Of a stretch of DNA of 64,000 nucleotides, positions 25,660 through 34,420 are shown in pieces (position 1 is the first letter of the stretch; the number at the start of each line of letters is the position of its first letter). The notes below the pieces were generated by a model. It saw only the letters and a program-made list of their open reading frames with translations. It did not search any database and was not told where the DNA came from. A program made the position numbers and the translations under genes. The stretch spans positions 2,204,001-2,268,000 of the forward strand of contig NC_021171.1 of assembly GCF_000242895.2 (NCBI RefSeq). Direction: 5' to 3'. The stretch is from Bacillus sp. 1NLA3E (GTDB lineage: Bacteria > Bacillota > Bacilli > Bacillales > Cytobacillaceae).

Positions 25660-26142
25660 ATGTACGGTTTTCGGATAGTCGATAAGCTCCAAAAAATAGA
25701 TGAAGATATCCGTCACGATCAATTAAAATACCACTCTAAACGTGTTATGATCAGCAAAGAATTTACGTTTGATGCTGCTCATCATTTGCATGCCTATGAC
25801 GGGAAATGTATGAATCTTCACGGCCACACTTATAGAGTTGTCTTCGGGATTAGCGGTTACCCAGATGTTCGTGGCTTAATGATGGACTTTGGGGATTTAA
25901 AGGATATTTGGAAAAGTGACATTGAAATTTATCTCGACCACCGCTATTTAAATGAAACCTTACCGCTAATGAATACTACTGCAGAAAATATGGTGGTTTG
26001 GATTTATGAAAAGATGAAAGAAGCTCTTAGTAAGGAAGATAGACAGAAGCTGTATATTGGGGCAAGAGTTGAGTTTGTTCGTCTCTTTGAAACTCCTACA
26101 AGCTATGCTGAAGCAAGACGGGAGTGGATGGAAGTTGAGTAA
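25660..26142 (+). CDS. queD: 6-carboxy-5,6,7,8-tetrahydropterin synthase
   Basis: 160 residues with the PTPS/QueD zinc site: FDAAHHLHAY supplies one histidine and NLHGHTYRV two more. LDHRYLN and TAENMVVWIYEKM are the usual later motifs. It converts dihydroneopterin triphosphate, the product of FolE, into carboxytetrahydropterin. The start lies three bases after the queC stop, with GGAG upstream. The N-terminus (about 28 residues before ISKEFTF) is slightly longer than usual. Confidence 0.96.
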   Translation: MYGFRIVDKLQKIDEDIRHDQLKYHSKRVMISKEFTFDAAHHLHAYDGKCMNLHGHTYRVVFGISGYPDVRGLMMDFGDLKDIWKSDIEIYLDHRYLNETLPLMNTTAENMVVWIYEKMKEALSKEDRQKLYIGARVEFVRLFETPTSYAEARREWMEVE

Positions 26143-26863
26143 GCTACCAATAATGGAAATATTCGGACCAACCATTCAGGGTGAAGGGATGGTTATTGGG
26201 CAAAAAACGATGTTTGTCCGAACCGCCGGATGTGATTATTCTTGTTCGTGGTGTGATTCCTCTTTTACATGGGATGGAACTGGAAAAGAAATGATTAAAC
26301 AAATGGAAGCAGAAGAAATTTGGACTGAACTAAAGTCTCTCGGGGGCGATGGTTTTTCTTTTGTAACGATTTCCGGTGGGAACCCTGCGTTGTTAAAAAA
26401 TTTAAGCGAATTGATTTCTCTTTTAAGAGAAAAAAATATAGCCATTGGGTTAGAAACTCAGGGAAGTAAATGGCAGGACTGGTTTTATGAGATCGATGAA
26501 CTAACGATTTCCCCAAAACCACCAAGTTCAAGCATGGTCACCGATTTAGATGTCCTTGATTCAATAATTAAAAAACTTAAAACTGCGGATTCTTCTCATC
26601 ATTTTAGCTTGAAAGTTGTTATTTTTGATGATCGAGACTACGAGTATGCTAAGAAGATCCATCTTCGCTATCCGAAAGTTCCCTTTTTCTTTCAGGTTGG
26701 AAATAACGATATCACAACGGATGACAATCATCAGCTTGTCAATCAGCTTTTAGAAAAGTATGAATGGCTGATAAACAAAGTAATGTTGGATGATGAACTA
26801 AGAAGTGTAAAGGTCCTCCCACAATTGCATACGTTTATTTGGGGGAACAAACGCGGTGTTTAA
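26135..26863 (+). CDS. queE: 7-carboxy-7-deazaguanine synthase
   Basis: A radical SAM enzyme of 242 residues. The start is a TTG at 26135 that overlaps the end of queD by eight bases, ten bases after GGAG; the ORF further upstream lies inside queD. The opening (LPIMEIFGPTIQGEGMVIGQ) and the cluster motif CDYSCSWC (CX3CX2C) are those of the Bacillus QueE. It rearranges carboxytetrahydropterin to 7-carboxy-7-deazaguanine. Translationally coupled to queD. Confidence 0.95.
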   Translation: MSKLPIMEIFGPTIQGEGMVIGQKTMFVRTAGCDYSCSWCDSSFTWDGTGKEMIKQMEAEEIWTELKSLGGDGFSFVTISGGNPALLKNLSELISLLREKNIAIGLETQGSKWQDWFYEIDELTISPKPPSSSMVTDLDVLDSIIKKLKTADSSHHFSLKVVIFDDRDYEYAKKIHLRYPKVPFFFQVGNNDITTDDNHQLVNQLLEKYEWLINKVMLDDELRSVKVLPQLHTFIWGNKRGV

Positions 26864-26944
26864 AAAACACGGTGATGGGTTGAGCAGATCAACTCAATCT
26901 TAAAAATAAATATTAACAATTTTTTATTCGTAGGGGGAAGCATT

Positions 26945-27511
26945 ATGTCAAACATCAATCGTGCCCAAATTGAAGAAGGGATACGTTTAATACTTGAAGC
27001 AGTTGGAGAGGACCCGAACAGGGAAGGCCTCCTAGATACACCAAAACGAGTAGCTAAAATGTATGAAGAAGTTTTTGCTGGATTAACCATTGACCCAAAG
27101 GAATACTTTGATACTATTTTTAGTGAAAACCACGAAGAACTGGTATTAGTAAAAGATATTCCATTCTACTCCATGTGCGAACATCATTTGGTTCCTTTTT
27201 ATGGAGTAGCTCATGTTGCCTATATCCCAAGAAATGGGAGGGTTGCTGGACTAAGTAAGCTGGCCCGTGCTGTTGAAGCGGTGTCACGTCGCCCACAATT
27301 GCAGGAAAGAATTACATCCACAGTTGCCGATACGTTAATGGAAACACTTGAGCCACACGGTGTAATGGTTGTGGTAGAAGCAGAACATATGTGTATGACT
27401 ATGCGTGGCGTGAACAAACCAGGTGCCAAAACAGTCACTTCTGCAGTTCGTGGAATATTCGTTGATGACGCAACCAAACGATCAGAAGTATTAGCGTATA
27501 TTCATAAATAA
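26945..27511 (+). CDS. folE: GTP cyclohydrolase I
   Basis: 188 residues. Zinc and active-site motifs are [20 protein letters not shown] and [14 protein letters not shown], with the usual [15 protein letters not shown] near the start. It makes dihydroneopterin triphosphate from GTP, which feeds both folate and, through QueD, queuosine. AGGGGGAAG precedes the ATG, 81 bases after queE. In B. subtilis the fourth gene of this operon is queF (nitrile reductase, which reduces preQ0); here it is folE, and no queF is seen in the window. Confidence 0.97.
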   Translation: MSNINRAQIEEGIRLILEAVGEDPNREGLLDTPKRVAKMYEEVFAGLTIDPKEYFDTIFSENHEELVLVKDIPFYSMCEHHLVPFYGVAHVAYIPRNGRVAGLSKLARAVEAVSRRPQLQERITSTVADTLMETLEPHGVMVVVEAEHMCMTMRGVNKPGAKTVTSAVRGIFVDDATKRSEVLAYIHK

Positions 27512-27533
27512 TCTTTTTTACCAATAAACATTG

Positions 27534-27568
27534 AGCCACCTCTTATTTAGGACAAATACGAGGTGGCT
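27534..27568. terminator. Terminator of the que-folE operon
   Basis: AGCCACCTC pairs with GAGGTGGCT and is followed by TTTATTTTTT; the inner TTATTT/AAATA also pairs. It can serve the convergent 72-residue gene too. Confidence 0.9.
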
Positions 27569-27605
27569 TTTATTTTTTAATTTTAAAACAGTCGTACCCG
27601 CTTTT

Positions 27606-27824
27606 CTAAATTTCGCTTGAAGATTGTTGTGTTTGAAGCTCGGATTGTACTTGGCTAATACAAGTTTGGGCTTGGGCAATTTCGGTTGCTGCCTGCTTTA
27701 ATGCCTCTGAGGCAAGAGTTGTATTAGCTGCAGATTGTTCAATTGCTTGAGTGATCGAATCCTTTGCGAGAGAGGAAGCAGCTTCTGCTTGTTTTAATTT
27801 ATTAACATCGATTTGATTTCCCAT
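27606..27824 (-). CDS. Small Ala/Gln/Ser-rich helical protein (72 aa)
   Basis: 72 residues rich in Ala, Gln and Ser (KQAEAASSLAKDSITQAIEQ, then AANTTLASEALKQAATEIAQ), predicted to be one or two long helices with hydrophobic heptad positions filled by Ala and Ile. AAGGAGG precedes the ATG. The composition resembles small coat or spore-associated proteins, but I recognise no family. It is expressed alone, divergent from a secreted deacetylase-like gene. Confidence 0.7.
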   Translation of the reverse strand: MGNQIDVNKLKQAEAASSLAKDSITQAIEQSAANTTLASEALKQAATEIAQAQTCISQVQSELQTQQSSSEI

Positions 27825-27987
27825 GGTATTTCCTCCTTGTGGTGTGTGTACAAAATATAGAGTGCTCTGTGAAATTGGTTTTATCCTATCAACTTTTGTT
27901 AATCATTTCATTGAATAAAAATTAGGAATGCATTCTCTAAAGCCTGTTAGGTTAAATTAACTAAAACAGCCATTCGGGGGGATTATT

Positions 27988-28770
27988 ATGAGGAGAGTAT
28001 CTCTTTTTTTGATTTCAATTATTGTTTTTTGTTTAGTAATTCCTATGAATTTTGGAAAAGCACAGGATCGAAAAGCCTCGATTATTATCGATGATTTTGG
28101 TGGTGGTGTTGGCGGTGTTAAGGATTTTTTAGAGGGCGGTATCCAGATTACGGCTGCTGTAATGCCATTTACGGAAAAATCAAAAGAGCATGCTAAATGG
28201 GCACACAAAAATGGAATAGAAGTAATGGTTCATTTGCCGATGCAACCCAAAAAGGGAAAAAGATCGTGGCTTGGGCCTAAACCTATTACAATAGATCTAA
28301 CAAAAGCTCAGGTGAAACAAAGGGTGAATGAGGCGATTGAAAGTGTACCTTATGCAAGAGGTTTGAACAATCATATGGGTTCTTTAGCAATTGAGGATGA
28401 AGAAATTGTGAGAGCCATTGTTGAAGTAGCGAAAGAACACAGACTGTACATAGTAGACAGTGGTACGAGTCCGAAAACAAAGTTTCCGGAAATTGCAAAG
28501 GAATTAGGTGTACCTGTTTTAAAAAGTGATGTATTCCTAGATGATATTTCTTCCTCTTCCTATGTAGCAAAACAAATGAACAGACTAGCAAAAATTTCTG
28601 AGAAGAGTGGAAGAGGAATTGCTATCGGCCATGTCGGTATTACTGGGAAGATTTGTTCAAATGGCGTTTTTAAATCGATGGATAATTTTAACAACAAAAA
28701 TATCAAAATTGTTCCGGTTTCCGAATTAATGTGGGATGATATGAAGGGTGAATATTTCCGAATTCAATAA
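27988..28770 (+). CDS. Secreted divergent polysaccharide deacetylase (YibQ-like)
   Basis: 260 residues with a signal peptide (MRRVSLFLISIIVFCLVIPM). The body matches the divergent polysaccharide deacetylase family (Polysacc_deac_2): SIIIDDFGGGVGGV, ITAAVMPFTEKSKEHAKWAH, VMVHLPMQPK, GLNNHMGS, YIVDSGTSP and AIGHVG. The Asp and His residues in these motifs would bind a metal. It probably acts on cell-wall or capsule sugar outside the membrane; catalytic activity in this family is not firmly established. GGGGGG precedes the ATG. Confidence 0.87.
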   Translation: MRRVSLFLISIIVFCLVIPMNFGKAQDRKASIIIDDFGGGVGGVKDFLEGGIQITAAVMPFTEKSKEHAKWAHKNGIEVMVHLPMQPKKGKRSWLGPKPITIDLTKAQVKQRVNEAIESVPYARGLNNHMGSLAIEDEEIVRAIVEVAKEHRLYIVDSGTSPKTKFPEIAKELGVPVLKSDVFLDDISSSSYVAKQMNRLAKISEKSGRGIAIGHVGITGKICSNGVFKSMDNFNNKNIKIVPVSELMWDDMKGEYFRIQ

Positions 28771-28900
28771 CAAGGACAATATTCTACTAAGTACTATTTC
28801 TATTTATTAGGGTAGTGCTATTTTCTTTTGACGGATAGGGACTTGATAAAATAGAATAAGAATTATATTTTTACAATAAACATTTAAGGTGTGTGGAAAA

Positions 28901-29701
28901 GTGAAATGTGTGTCGCTTGATTTAGATGGGACGTTACTAAATTCAAATAGTGAAATTACCTCCGAAAGTAAAGAAACAATCATCAAACTCCAGGAAAAAG
29001 GAATAGAAGTCATCATCAATACAGGACGAGCATTTAGTGATGTCATTAAAGTTCCTCAAATTAAAGAATTGAATTGTCCAATTGTTTGTGTCAATGGGTC
29101 GATTTTGGTCTCCAAAACGGGTGAATTTTTATTTGAAGCGACGCTTGAACGTTCGATCTACACCCCGATTTTCTCGATATTGAAAGAATTAGAAGTAGGC
29201 ATTCTTATTTATACGAACCAAGGGGGATATCCGTCAACTTTACCTCCTTTGCACCATAAAGGTAAGGAAGAACTCGAAAAACTATTCAATAACTATGATT
29301 ATGAAGCGCTTTTCAAAATAGATAATCTTAAAATCTATAAGCTTATCGCTTTGGTAGATCATAGTGAGTTGGAAAAAGTAGAGGGAGTAAAACAAGCGTT
29401 GGCTCATTTTGAAGATATCTCCATGGCCTCATCATTTCCAAATAACGTTGAAATTACTTCAAAGGAAGCTCATAAAGGTAGAGCACTGTTAAGATATGGG
29501 ACAATAAACGGGCTTAATTTTGAGGAAATATACGCATTTGGCGATGGTGGTAATGATTTGTCGCAATTTGAGGTTGCAACAAAATCCGTGGCTATGGCTA
29601 ATGCCCCACAAGAAATAAAGGATCAAGCCACGATTGTGACAAAAAGTAATGATGAAGATGGCGTCTCACATGCCATCAAAAATATATTAAAACTGTTATA
29701 A
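28901..29701 (+). CDS. HAD-superfamily Cof-type phosphatase
   Basis: 266 residues starting at a GTG (28901), nine bases after AAGGTG. Motif I is LDLDGTLL, motif II is IINTGRAF, and motifs III/IV are KGRALL and AFGDGGNDLSQFEVA. A Cof-type (IIB) cap lies between. It hydrolyses phosphate from small metabolites (sugar phosphates, flavin or nucleotide derivatives) in the cytoplasm; the substrate is not predictable. Single-gene unit with a strong terminator. A paralogue lies at 58863-59651. Confidence 0.9.
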   Translation: MKCVSLDLDGTLLNSNSEITSESKETIIKLQEKGIEVIINTGRAFSDVIKVPQIKELNCPIVCVNGSILVSKTGEFLFEATLERSIYTPIFSILKELEVGILIYTNQGGYPSTLPPLHHKGKEELEKLFNNYDYEALFKIDNLKIYKLIALVDHSELEKVEGVKQALAHFEDISMASSFPNNVEITSKEAHKGRALLRYGTINGLNFEEIYAFGDGGNDLSQFEVATKSVAMANAPQEIKDQATIVTKSNDEDGVSHAIKNILKLL

Positions 29702-29756
29702 AAAAAGGAAAAGCTGTGTTGATTCACGAATGAATCTCTCAGCTTTTCCTTTTTTT
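29702..29756. terminator. Strong bidirectional terminator
   Basis: AAAAAGGAAAAGCTG pairs with CAGCTTTTCCTTTTT around a loop that itself contains GATTCA/TGAATC. Directly after the phosphatase stop. Confidence 0.92.
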
Positions 29757-29954
29757 CACCAGCGTACTTTTTTTCATTTTGTATGGAAAAGGGGCGGAGC
29801 GCCGCAAAAGCGAATCAGTATCTCCTATTTGAGTGAAAAATATACGCTTTTCGCATGGAATAGGTGAAGTCTATCTCTGCTCACACCGCCTTTATTAGGT
29901 TGGCGTGGTGCTTTGAATGTATTTTACCGGTAAATGGTGGAGTGAAACGCCATT

Positions 29955-31094
29955 TTAGTTTGTATAGAAATTCTCCGTATAATAGGGCTGCGATTCAGTA
30001 TTAAATGCCACGCCAACTCCTAAAAATTCAAATTCAGATCTTAAAATATTATCCCTATGTCCCTGAGAGTTCATTAGCCCTTCATGGGCAAAAACACTGC
30101 TAAATTGACCATAAGCGAGATTTTCTCCCGCTACTGAAAATACGACATGATCTTGGTGCATTCGGTCAAACGGTGATTGTCCCTGAAGATTATTATGATC
30201 AAAATAATGGTGTTCTGCCATGTCAATACTATGTTTCTTGGCTGTTTCCTTCACATGATCGTTCCAGGTAAGAATTTGCAGTCCGTGGTTGACCCGTGCT
30301 GCATTGGTTAAATCAAATAATTGGTACTCAAAGCCCTTAATTAACTGTGGAGTTTCCTCTGCGTAAAAATCTTGCTTATTTTTCTCAAGCTTTTCACTGA
30401 TCATTTGGATTGAGGTTACTGTATTATTTTCATGTTTATCATAAAAAATTGTGACATAACTTCCATCAATTAAAAAGAGATCGTTGTCCTGATCGCCCTT
30501 AAATTGGTAATAAATATTTCCTTTTTCAATTTTTGTAAGAGGATTACCAAGTTGTTGCCTAACAAATTCCTTCGCACTTCCTCGTTTTATTCCTTTAGTG
30601 GAAGCAATTAAATCTTGGTTCGTATACAATCCAACCACTTTATTGTTCTGGTCATATGCCACCATGAAAAAATGTTGGTAGTTTTCATGATAAGCGTACC
30701 ATTTTATCCCATATTCATTGTAGGACGACCGCTTTTCAGTTCCAACAGTGCTTTCAACCTTTTCTTTTAAGTCACCCAGTTCAATATTATTGACAGAGAA
30801 CTGTTGCTGAGTCGGAGTTGTTAGATTAGGTTTCTTGATCTGCTTCGGGGCAGCTTTTATTTCTTTTGGTTGTTTTTCAATTGTTTGATCCAGTCCAACT
30901 AATAATTGATGAATCTCCTCGTAAAAGGAATCGATGGCAGCTGAATACTCAGCATTGCCTTTTAGACCATCTATTTCTGCCTTGATATTATTTATTACTA
31001 GTGCGTAATCGGAATGAGCTAAATGGTCATTTAATAATGGCCATGATATATAGGCAAAAAACGAAAATATTAATAAAAGAAAAAAACGCTTCAA
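29955..31094 (-). CDS. Secreted CAP-domain protein (YlbC-like)
   Basis: 379 residues with an N-terminal hydrophobic signal or anchor (MKRFFLLLIFSFFAYISWPL), a region of about 130 residues matching the CAP-associated N-terminal domain (VGTEKRSSYNEYGIKWYAYH; two copies, with GNPLTKIEKGNIYYQF), and a C-terminal CAP/SCP domain (about 255-379: LTNAARVNHGL, DHNNLQGQSPFDRM, GENLAYG, GHRDNIL). B. subtilis YlbC has the same build. The function of such proteins is unknown; sporulation or envelope roles have been proposed. The start is a TTG seven bases after GGAGG. Confidence 0.88.
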   Translation of the reverse strand: MKRFFLLLIFSFFAYISWPLLNDHLAHSDYALVINNIKAEIDGLKGNAEYSAAIDSFYEEIHQLLVGLDQTIEKQPKEIKAAPKQIKKPNLTTPTQQQFSVNNIELGDLKEKVESTVGTEKRSSYNEYGIKWYAYHENYQHFFMVAYDQNNKVVGLYTNQDLIASTKGIKRGSAKEFVRQQLGNPLTKIEKGNIYYQFKGDQDNDLFLIDGSYVTIFYDKHENNTVTSIQMISEKLEKNKQDFYAEETPQLIKGFEYQLFDLTNAARVNHGLQILTWNDHVKETAKKHSIDMAEHHYFDHNNLQGQSPFDRMHQDHVVFSVAGENLAYGQFSSVFAHEGLMNSQGHRDNILRSEFEFLGVGVAFNTESQPYYTENFYTN

Positions 31095-31333
31095 TAATAA
31101 ACCTCCATTCTGCTAAAAATTCTATCCAAAACCAGTTAAATGTATAAGTTATTAGCTCAATGAATTTAGATATATAAAAAATAAACAATAAAGTAAATTT
31201 CACTGTATCCAATATTATAAACTTGAATTCGTGATTCTCAAATATAATATTTGGTATAACACCCGAAATGATTAAACGTGCTGTCGGACAGTAGTGCATA
31301 TTAAGTTTCAAAAAATACAAAAAATGTAGGCGA

Positions 31334-31777
31334 TTGGGCATTTCTTGGGGAACTACACTAACTGAGTTAGTTCGGGAATACCCGTTTGAACGGAGAATAG
31401 ACATGAAAGTAATTCCTTTAGAAGGAGGGATAGGGAGGCATCATGTTGAAATCCATACTAATCAATTGGCCTATGAATTAGCGAAAAAAATGCACTGTAC
31501 TTGCTCTTATCTCTATGCTCCAGCAATCGTGGAAATCGAGGAATTAAAAGAGCGCTTAATGTCTATGGAAGATATTAAAGCTGTCTTAGAAGAAAGTAAA
31601 AGTGTGGATACAGCTTTTATTGGGATTGGAAATCCCCATCAAGCATCTACGCTTAAAAAAATTGGCTATTTGCAAGAAGAGGATTTAAATCATCTCCGTG
31701 AAGTTAGGGCAGTAGGCGATATTGGATTCCGATTCTTCGATAGGACTGGTTCTGTTAAAGGATATTCAAGAAATTAG
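31334..31777 (+). pseudogene. Fragment of a SorC-family sugar-responsive regulator
   Basis: The frame reads LGISWGTTLTELV, VIPLEGGIGRH, NQLAYELAKKMHC, YLYAPAIV, DTAFIGIG and REVRAVGDIGFRFFD, which are in order the conserved blocks of the SorC/DeoR-type sugar-binding domain. The N-terminal helix-turn-helix and about 60-100 C-terminal residues are missing, there is no convincing ribosome site, and the frame ends soon after FFDRTG. I take it as a truncated, non-functional remnant whose target sugar operon has gone. Confidence 0.75.
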
Positions 31778-31869
31778 GAAAATTAAAAATGAAGTTGAAA
31801 GTCAAAGTAAAAATTTTGATTAAATTCTGTGGAAATTTGTGATGTCTAATATGGAAGAAGGTTTTTTAA

Positions 31870-31892
31870 GACCGGACCAAATTGGTCCGGTC
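31870..31892 (-). terminator. Terminator of the lipoprotein gene
   Basis: GACCGGACCAAATTGGTCCGGTC is an almost perfect palindrome; the minus strand continues TTAAAAAACC. It lies 13 bases after the stop. Confidence 0.85.
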
Positions 31893-31904
31893 AAGAATAA
31901 ATTC

Positions 31905-32765
31905 TTATCTATTGAACATTCCACGAACGGTGTTGTTAAAATCTCTTAATACTCCATTGCGGTTATTTCCACTACGAATGTCATTCGAATAAGTATTCAT
32001 TCTATTGTAGAAGTCATTGTTGACAGAAACATATACTTTATTAATATTTTTATCGGTTGCTCTAACTTGATTAGCGATTCTTTTTTCAAGGGCTGTATCA
32101 ACTTTGCTATAGGTGGTTCCATTTGTTCCGTTAATAGTGGTATTGTTACGATTGGTGTCTAAAACACCAGCACGATTAACATCATCTCGGTTCATCGTGG
32201 TTGTTCCACCTGTATTATTGTATCCTAAATTATTTGTTCCAGTACTTGTTCCGGTAGGGGGGACAATGCTAGTATTAGTATTTGTACCTGATATGTTGGT
32301 TCTATTAGGTCCGACACCAGTGGTACCAGTACCTGTTGTGCCCCAACCATTCCCAATCCCAGTCCCGGGTCGAGTCCCCGAACCTGAAATGCCAGTCCCA
32401 GTTGTTCCATTTATTCCAGTACGATTCCCAGTGCCAGTTATACCAGCGCCAGTCCCAGGGACATTAGTGTTGTTGTTAATACCATTATTAGCGAGTCTCA
32501 CCGCAACATAAGCGTTATTATTGGAAATAATAACATGTGCACGATCGACCTCATTCAATCTTTCAACATTTCTGGATGCCCGAGTAGAAACGTTCAATCC
32601 TGTATTTATACGATTTACATTATTGACGTTATTTACATTATTGACCCGAACCTTCCTCGTTTGTAAACCTGTATCGTTACGATTATCGGCTGCATTATTT
32701 GCACCGCATGCCGACAACCCTGAAATTACAACAGTTAAAGCTAAAACAGTCCATCCTTTTTTCAT
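31905..32765 (-). CDS. YhcN/YlaJ-type sporulation lipoprotein with Gly/Thr/Asn-rich insert
   Basis: 286 residues from the ATG at 32765 (GGGG eight bases upstream; the GTG at 32774 is less likely). The signal peptide ends in the lipobox LSAC, so the protein is lipid-anchored outside the membrane. The flanks match the YhcN/YlaJ family: DRAHVIISNNNAYVAVRL early, and LEKRIANQVRATDKNINKVY and VSVNNDFYNRMNTYSNDI late. Between them lies about 115 residues of Gly/Thr/Asn-rich low complexity (GTGAGITGTGNRTGINGTTG and similar), longer than usual for the family. An NNVNNVNN repeat occurs near residue 45. Confidence 0.87.
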   Translation of the reverse strand: MKKGWTVLALTVVISGLSACGANNAADNRNDTGLQTRKVRVNNVNNVNNVNRINTGLNVSTRASRNVERLNEVDRAHVIISNNNAYVAVRLANNGINNNTNVPGTGAGITGTGNRTGINGTTGTGISGSGTRPGTGIGNGWGTTGTGTTGVGPNRTNISGTNTNTSIVPPTGTSTGTNNLGYNNTGGTTTMNRDDVNRAGVLDTNRNNTTINGTNGTTYSKVDTALEKRIANQVRATDKNINKVYVSVNNDFYNRMNTYSNDIRSGNNRNGVLRDFNNTVRGMFNR

Positions 32766-32948
32766 CCTTTTCACCCCATAAGTTTATTAGTTGATGCAAG
32801 CATTAGCATTCCAAATTTCTTCATGACTAATACAGGGCAGAAACATCCAATACTTTTAGTGAATAAGAAAAGAAATAAGATAAAGTGTTAACAAAAATTA
32901 ATGTTGTTATACGATTTGTTAGCTATAAAAAGTCACCTCCTTTATTAG

Positions 32949-33053
32949 AAGCACCAAACATTGCAACTATCTAAGGAAGAAATAGATGAACTTTTTCGTT
33001 TGCACCAACTTGTATTATCAAAGCTAACTTTAAAAGGGGAAAATCAAGGATGA
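32949..33053 (+). pseudogene. C-terminal scrap of a probable MarR-type regulator
   Basis: The frame reads KHQTLQLSKEEIDELFRLHQ then LVLSKLTLKGENQG and a stop that overlaps the ATG of the efflux gene remnant (ATGA at 33050-33053). Position and helical composition fit the end of a MarR regulator in an emrRAB-like operon, but the piece is too short to prove it. Confidence 0.4.
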
Positions 33054-33712
33054 ATTCAAAAGATTAATTTTATTAAACATTGTCTTGCTTATTATATTGG
33101 TGGGTGGGGGTTTTGCCGGTTATTCTTACTACAACCGCACGATCAATTACTTATCAACTGATAATGCTCAAATATGGGACAGCAAGTTTCGATTGTAGCT
33201 CCTGCCAGTGGAAAGTTATCTGATTGGACTGGAACCGTGGGGAGCTCTTTCGGGAAAGATGATCAAATTGGCGCAATTATGTCTGCTGGTTCTGGTGCAG
33301 GTGGTTCACAGGAAATTAGTGTAACTGTTCCAAACAATGGCACAGTTGTTCAATCAGGTTCGGTAAAAGACTCTTTTGTCGCAGCTGGTACACCGTTAGC
33401 ACAAATGTTCGATCTAAGCAATTTATGGGTGACAGCAAATATAGAAGAAACAGATTTAAATGGTATCGAAATTGGTCAAAATGTAGATATTTATGTATTT
33501 ATGTCGATGCTTATCCTAACAATACTTTAAAAGGAAAGGTGGAAAATATTGGTTTAACTACTGCCGGAACTTTTTCTTTGTTGCCAAGCAATAATAGCAC
33601 AGGTAATTATTTAAAGGTAACACAAGTAATTCCAATAAGAATTTCGATCGAAAGTTATAAAGGATTGGAACTAGTACCTGGCATGAACGTTACAGTTTGG
33701 ATTCATAAGTAG
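33050..33712 (+). pseudogene. Frameshifted HlyD/EmrA-like membrane fusion protein
   Basis: Pieces in three frames form an EmrA-type protein: a membrane anchor (RLILLNIVLLIILVGGGFAG, from about 33060), YYNRTINYLSTDNAQI, then after a shift at about 33170 QQVSIVAPASGKLSDW to TPLAQMFDLSNLWVTANIEE, and after another shift at about 33500 YVDAYPNNTLKGKVENIG to MNVTVWIHK. A further shift follows the ATG at 33050. The beta-barrel and lipoyl halves are recognisable, but much of the coiled-coil hairpin is missing. Not functional. Confidence 0.85.
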
Positions 33713-33720
33713 GTGATCAT

Positions 33721-34023
33721 ATGTCCTTATATATAACGGGTTATGTCATCTTTGGTATTTTGGTGTTGGCTCGTTTTAACGTACTAGGTCAAGGGATTGC
33801 CTATTTAGCCCACCTTCCTCAAGCTGTGGGAAGTAGACTTGGAACTACTTTGATTTATGGTCAAGTCATAAAGCAGTCGACTATTGAAGGAATAAATGAT
33901 TCCTTTATTTTTTCAACAGTGATTGCCGTAGTCGCGTTGGTTTTAGCCTTCTTTATTAAAAGATCGAGGCCAAAGGTCAAATTGCATGCGCAACCTGAAC
34001 TTTCTCCAAAAAGCGAATCATAA
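33721..34023 (+). pseudogene. C-terminal remnant of an EmrB/DHA2-type drug exporter
   Basis: A 100-residue frame: a short start MSLYITGYVIFGILVLARFN joined to LGQGIAYLAHLPQAVGSRLG and TVIAVVALVLAFFIKRSRP, the last helices of a 14-span DHA2 exporter (normally about 500 residues). At least 80% of the gene is lost. It directly follows the EmrA-like remnant, so this was an emrRAB-type efflux operon. The frame could still be translated, as GTGATCAT precedes the ATG, but function is unlikely. Confidence 0.8.
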
Positions 34024-34032
34024 TGAAAAAGT

Positions 34033-34069
34033 GCTGTTTCCAAATTTAAGTGGGAACAGTTTTTTTTTA
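34033..34069 (+). terminator. Terminator after the efflux remnant
   Basis: CTGTTTCC pairs with GGGAACAG across a 9-base loop, followed by TTTTTTTTT. Confidence 0.8.
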
Positions 34070-34076
34070 TAAAAAT

Positions 34077-34258
34077 GGCTGTGTTAAAGCTCATTGTTGA
34101 TTTTTGGCACAATGTGATTGGAGCGGAAGGTGCTCGACTCCTGCGGGAGCAGCGGGACAGGTGAGACCCCGCAGGCGTTAGCGCCGAGGAGGCTCACCGC
34201 CCGCCCCGCGGAAAGCGAGCACATGGAGTGGAAATAAACATTCTAATTTAACACAGCC
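34077..34258 (+). repeat. MITE-like hairpin repeat, copy 3
   Basis: A 182-base full copy from GGCTGTGTTAAAGCTC to AATTTAACACAGCC with perfect 12-base terminal inverted repeats. The direct repeat TAAAAATGG occurs at 34070-34078 and 34260-34268, so it overlaps the first GG and brackets the element, as expected for a target-site duplication of about 8-9 bases. The core contains CTCCTGCGGGAGCAGCGGGA and its nested complement. Confidence 0.9.
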
Positions 34259-34359
34259 CTAAAAATGGAAAATCAAACCGTTTAATTTAGTCTATTAGAA
34301 ATACGAATTATTATAGTGGGAAAACTTTTTAATATTCGTGTTTAAGTGGATTTTCATTC

Positions 34360-34388
34360 TTGAAACATTCCAAAATGTAAGTTATTAT
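34360..34388 (+). promoter_or_regulatory. Sigma-A promoter of purT
   Basis: TTGAAA (34360-34365) and TATTAT (34383-34388) are separated by 17 bases, 32 bases before the purT start. Confidence 0.75.
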
Positions 34389-34420
34389 GTTCAAATAACA
34401 GACATTTAGGAGGGCTATTT

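Noticed and set aside
31027-31404. 125-codon minus-strand frame upstream of the CAP gene
   Set aside because: It overlaps the SorC remnant and the CAP start in another frame, and is Ile/Phe-rich as expected of AT-rich noncoding DNA.
34301-34340. Possible pair of PurR boxes before purT (ATACGAATTA and ATATTCGTGT)
   Set aside because: The CGAA and TTCG cores are inverted as in PurBoxes, but 27 bases separate them instead of the usual 16-17 base spacing, so the match is too weak.
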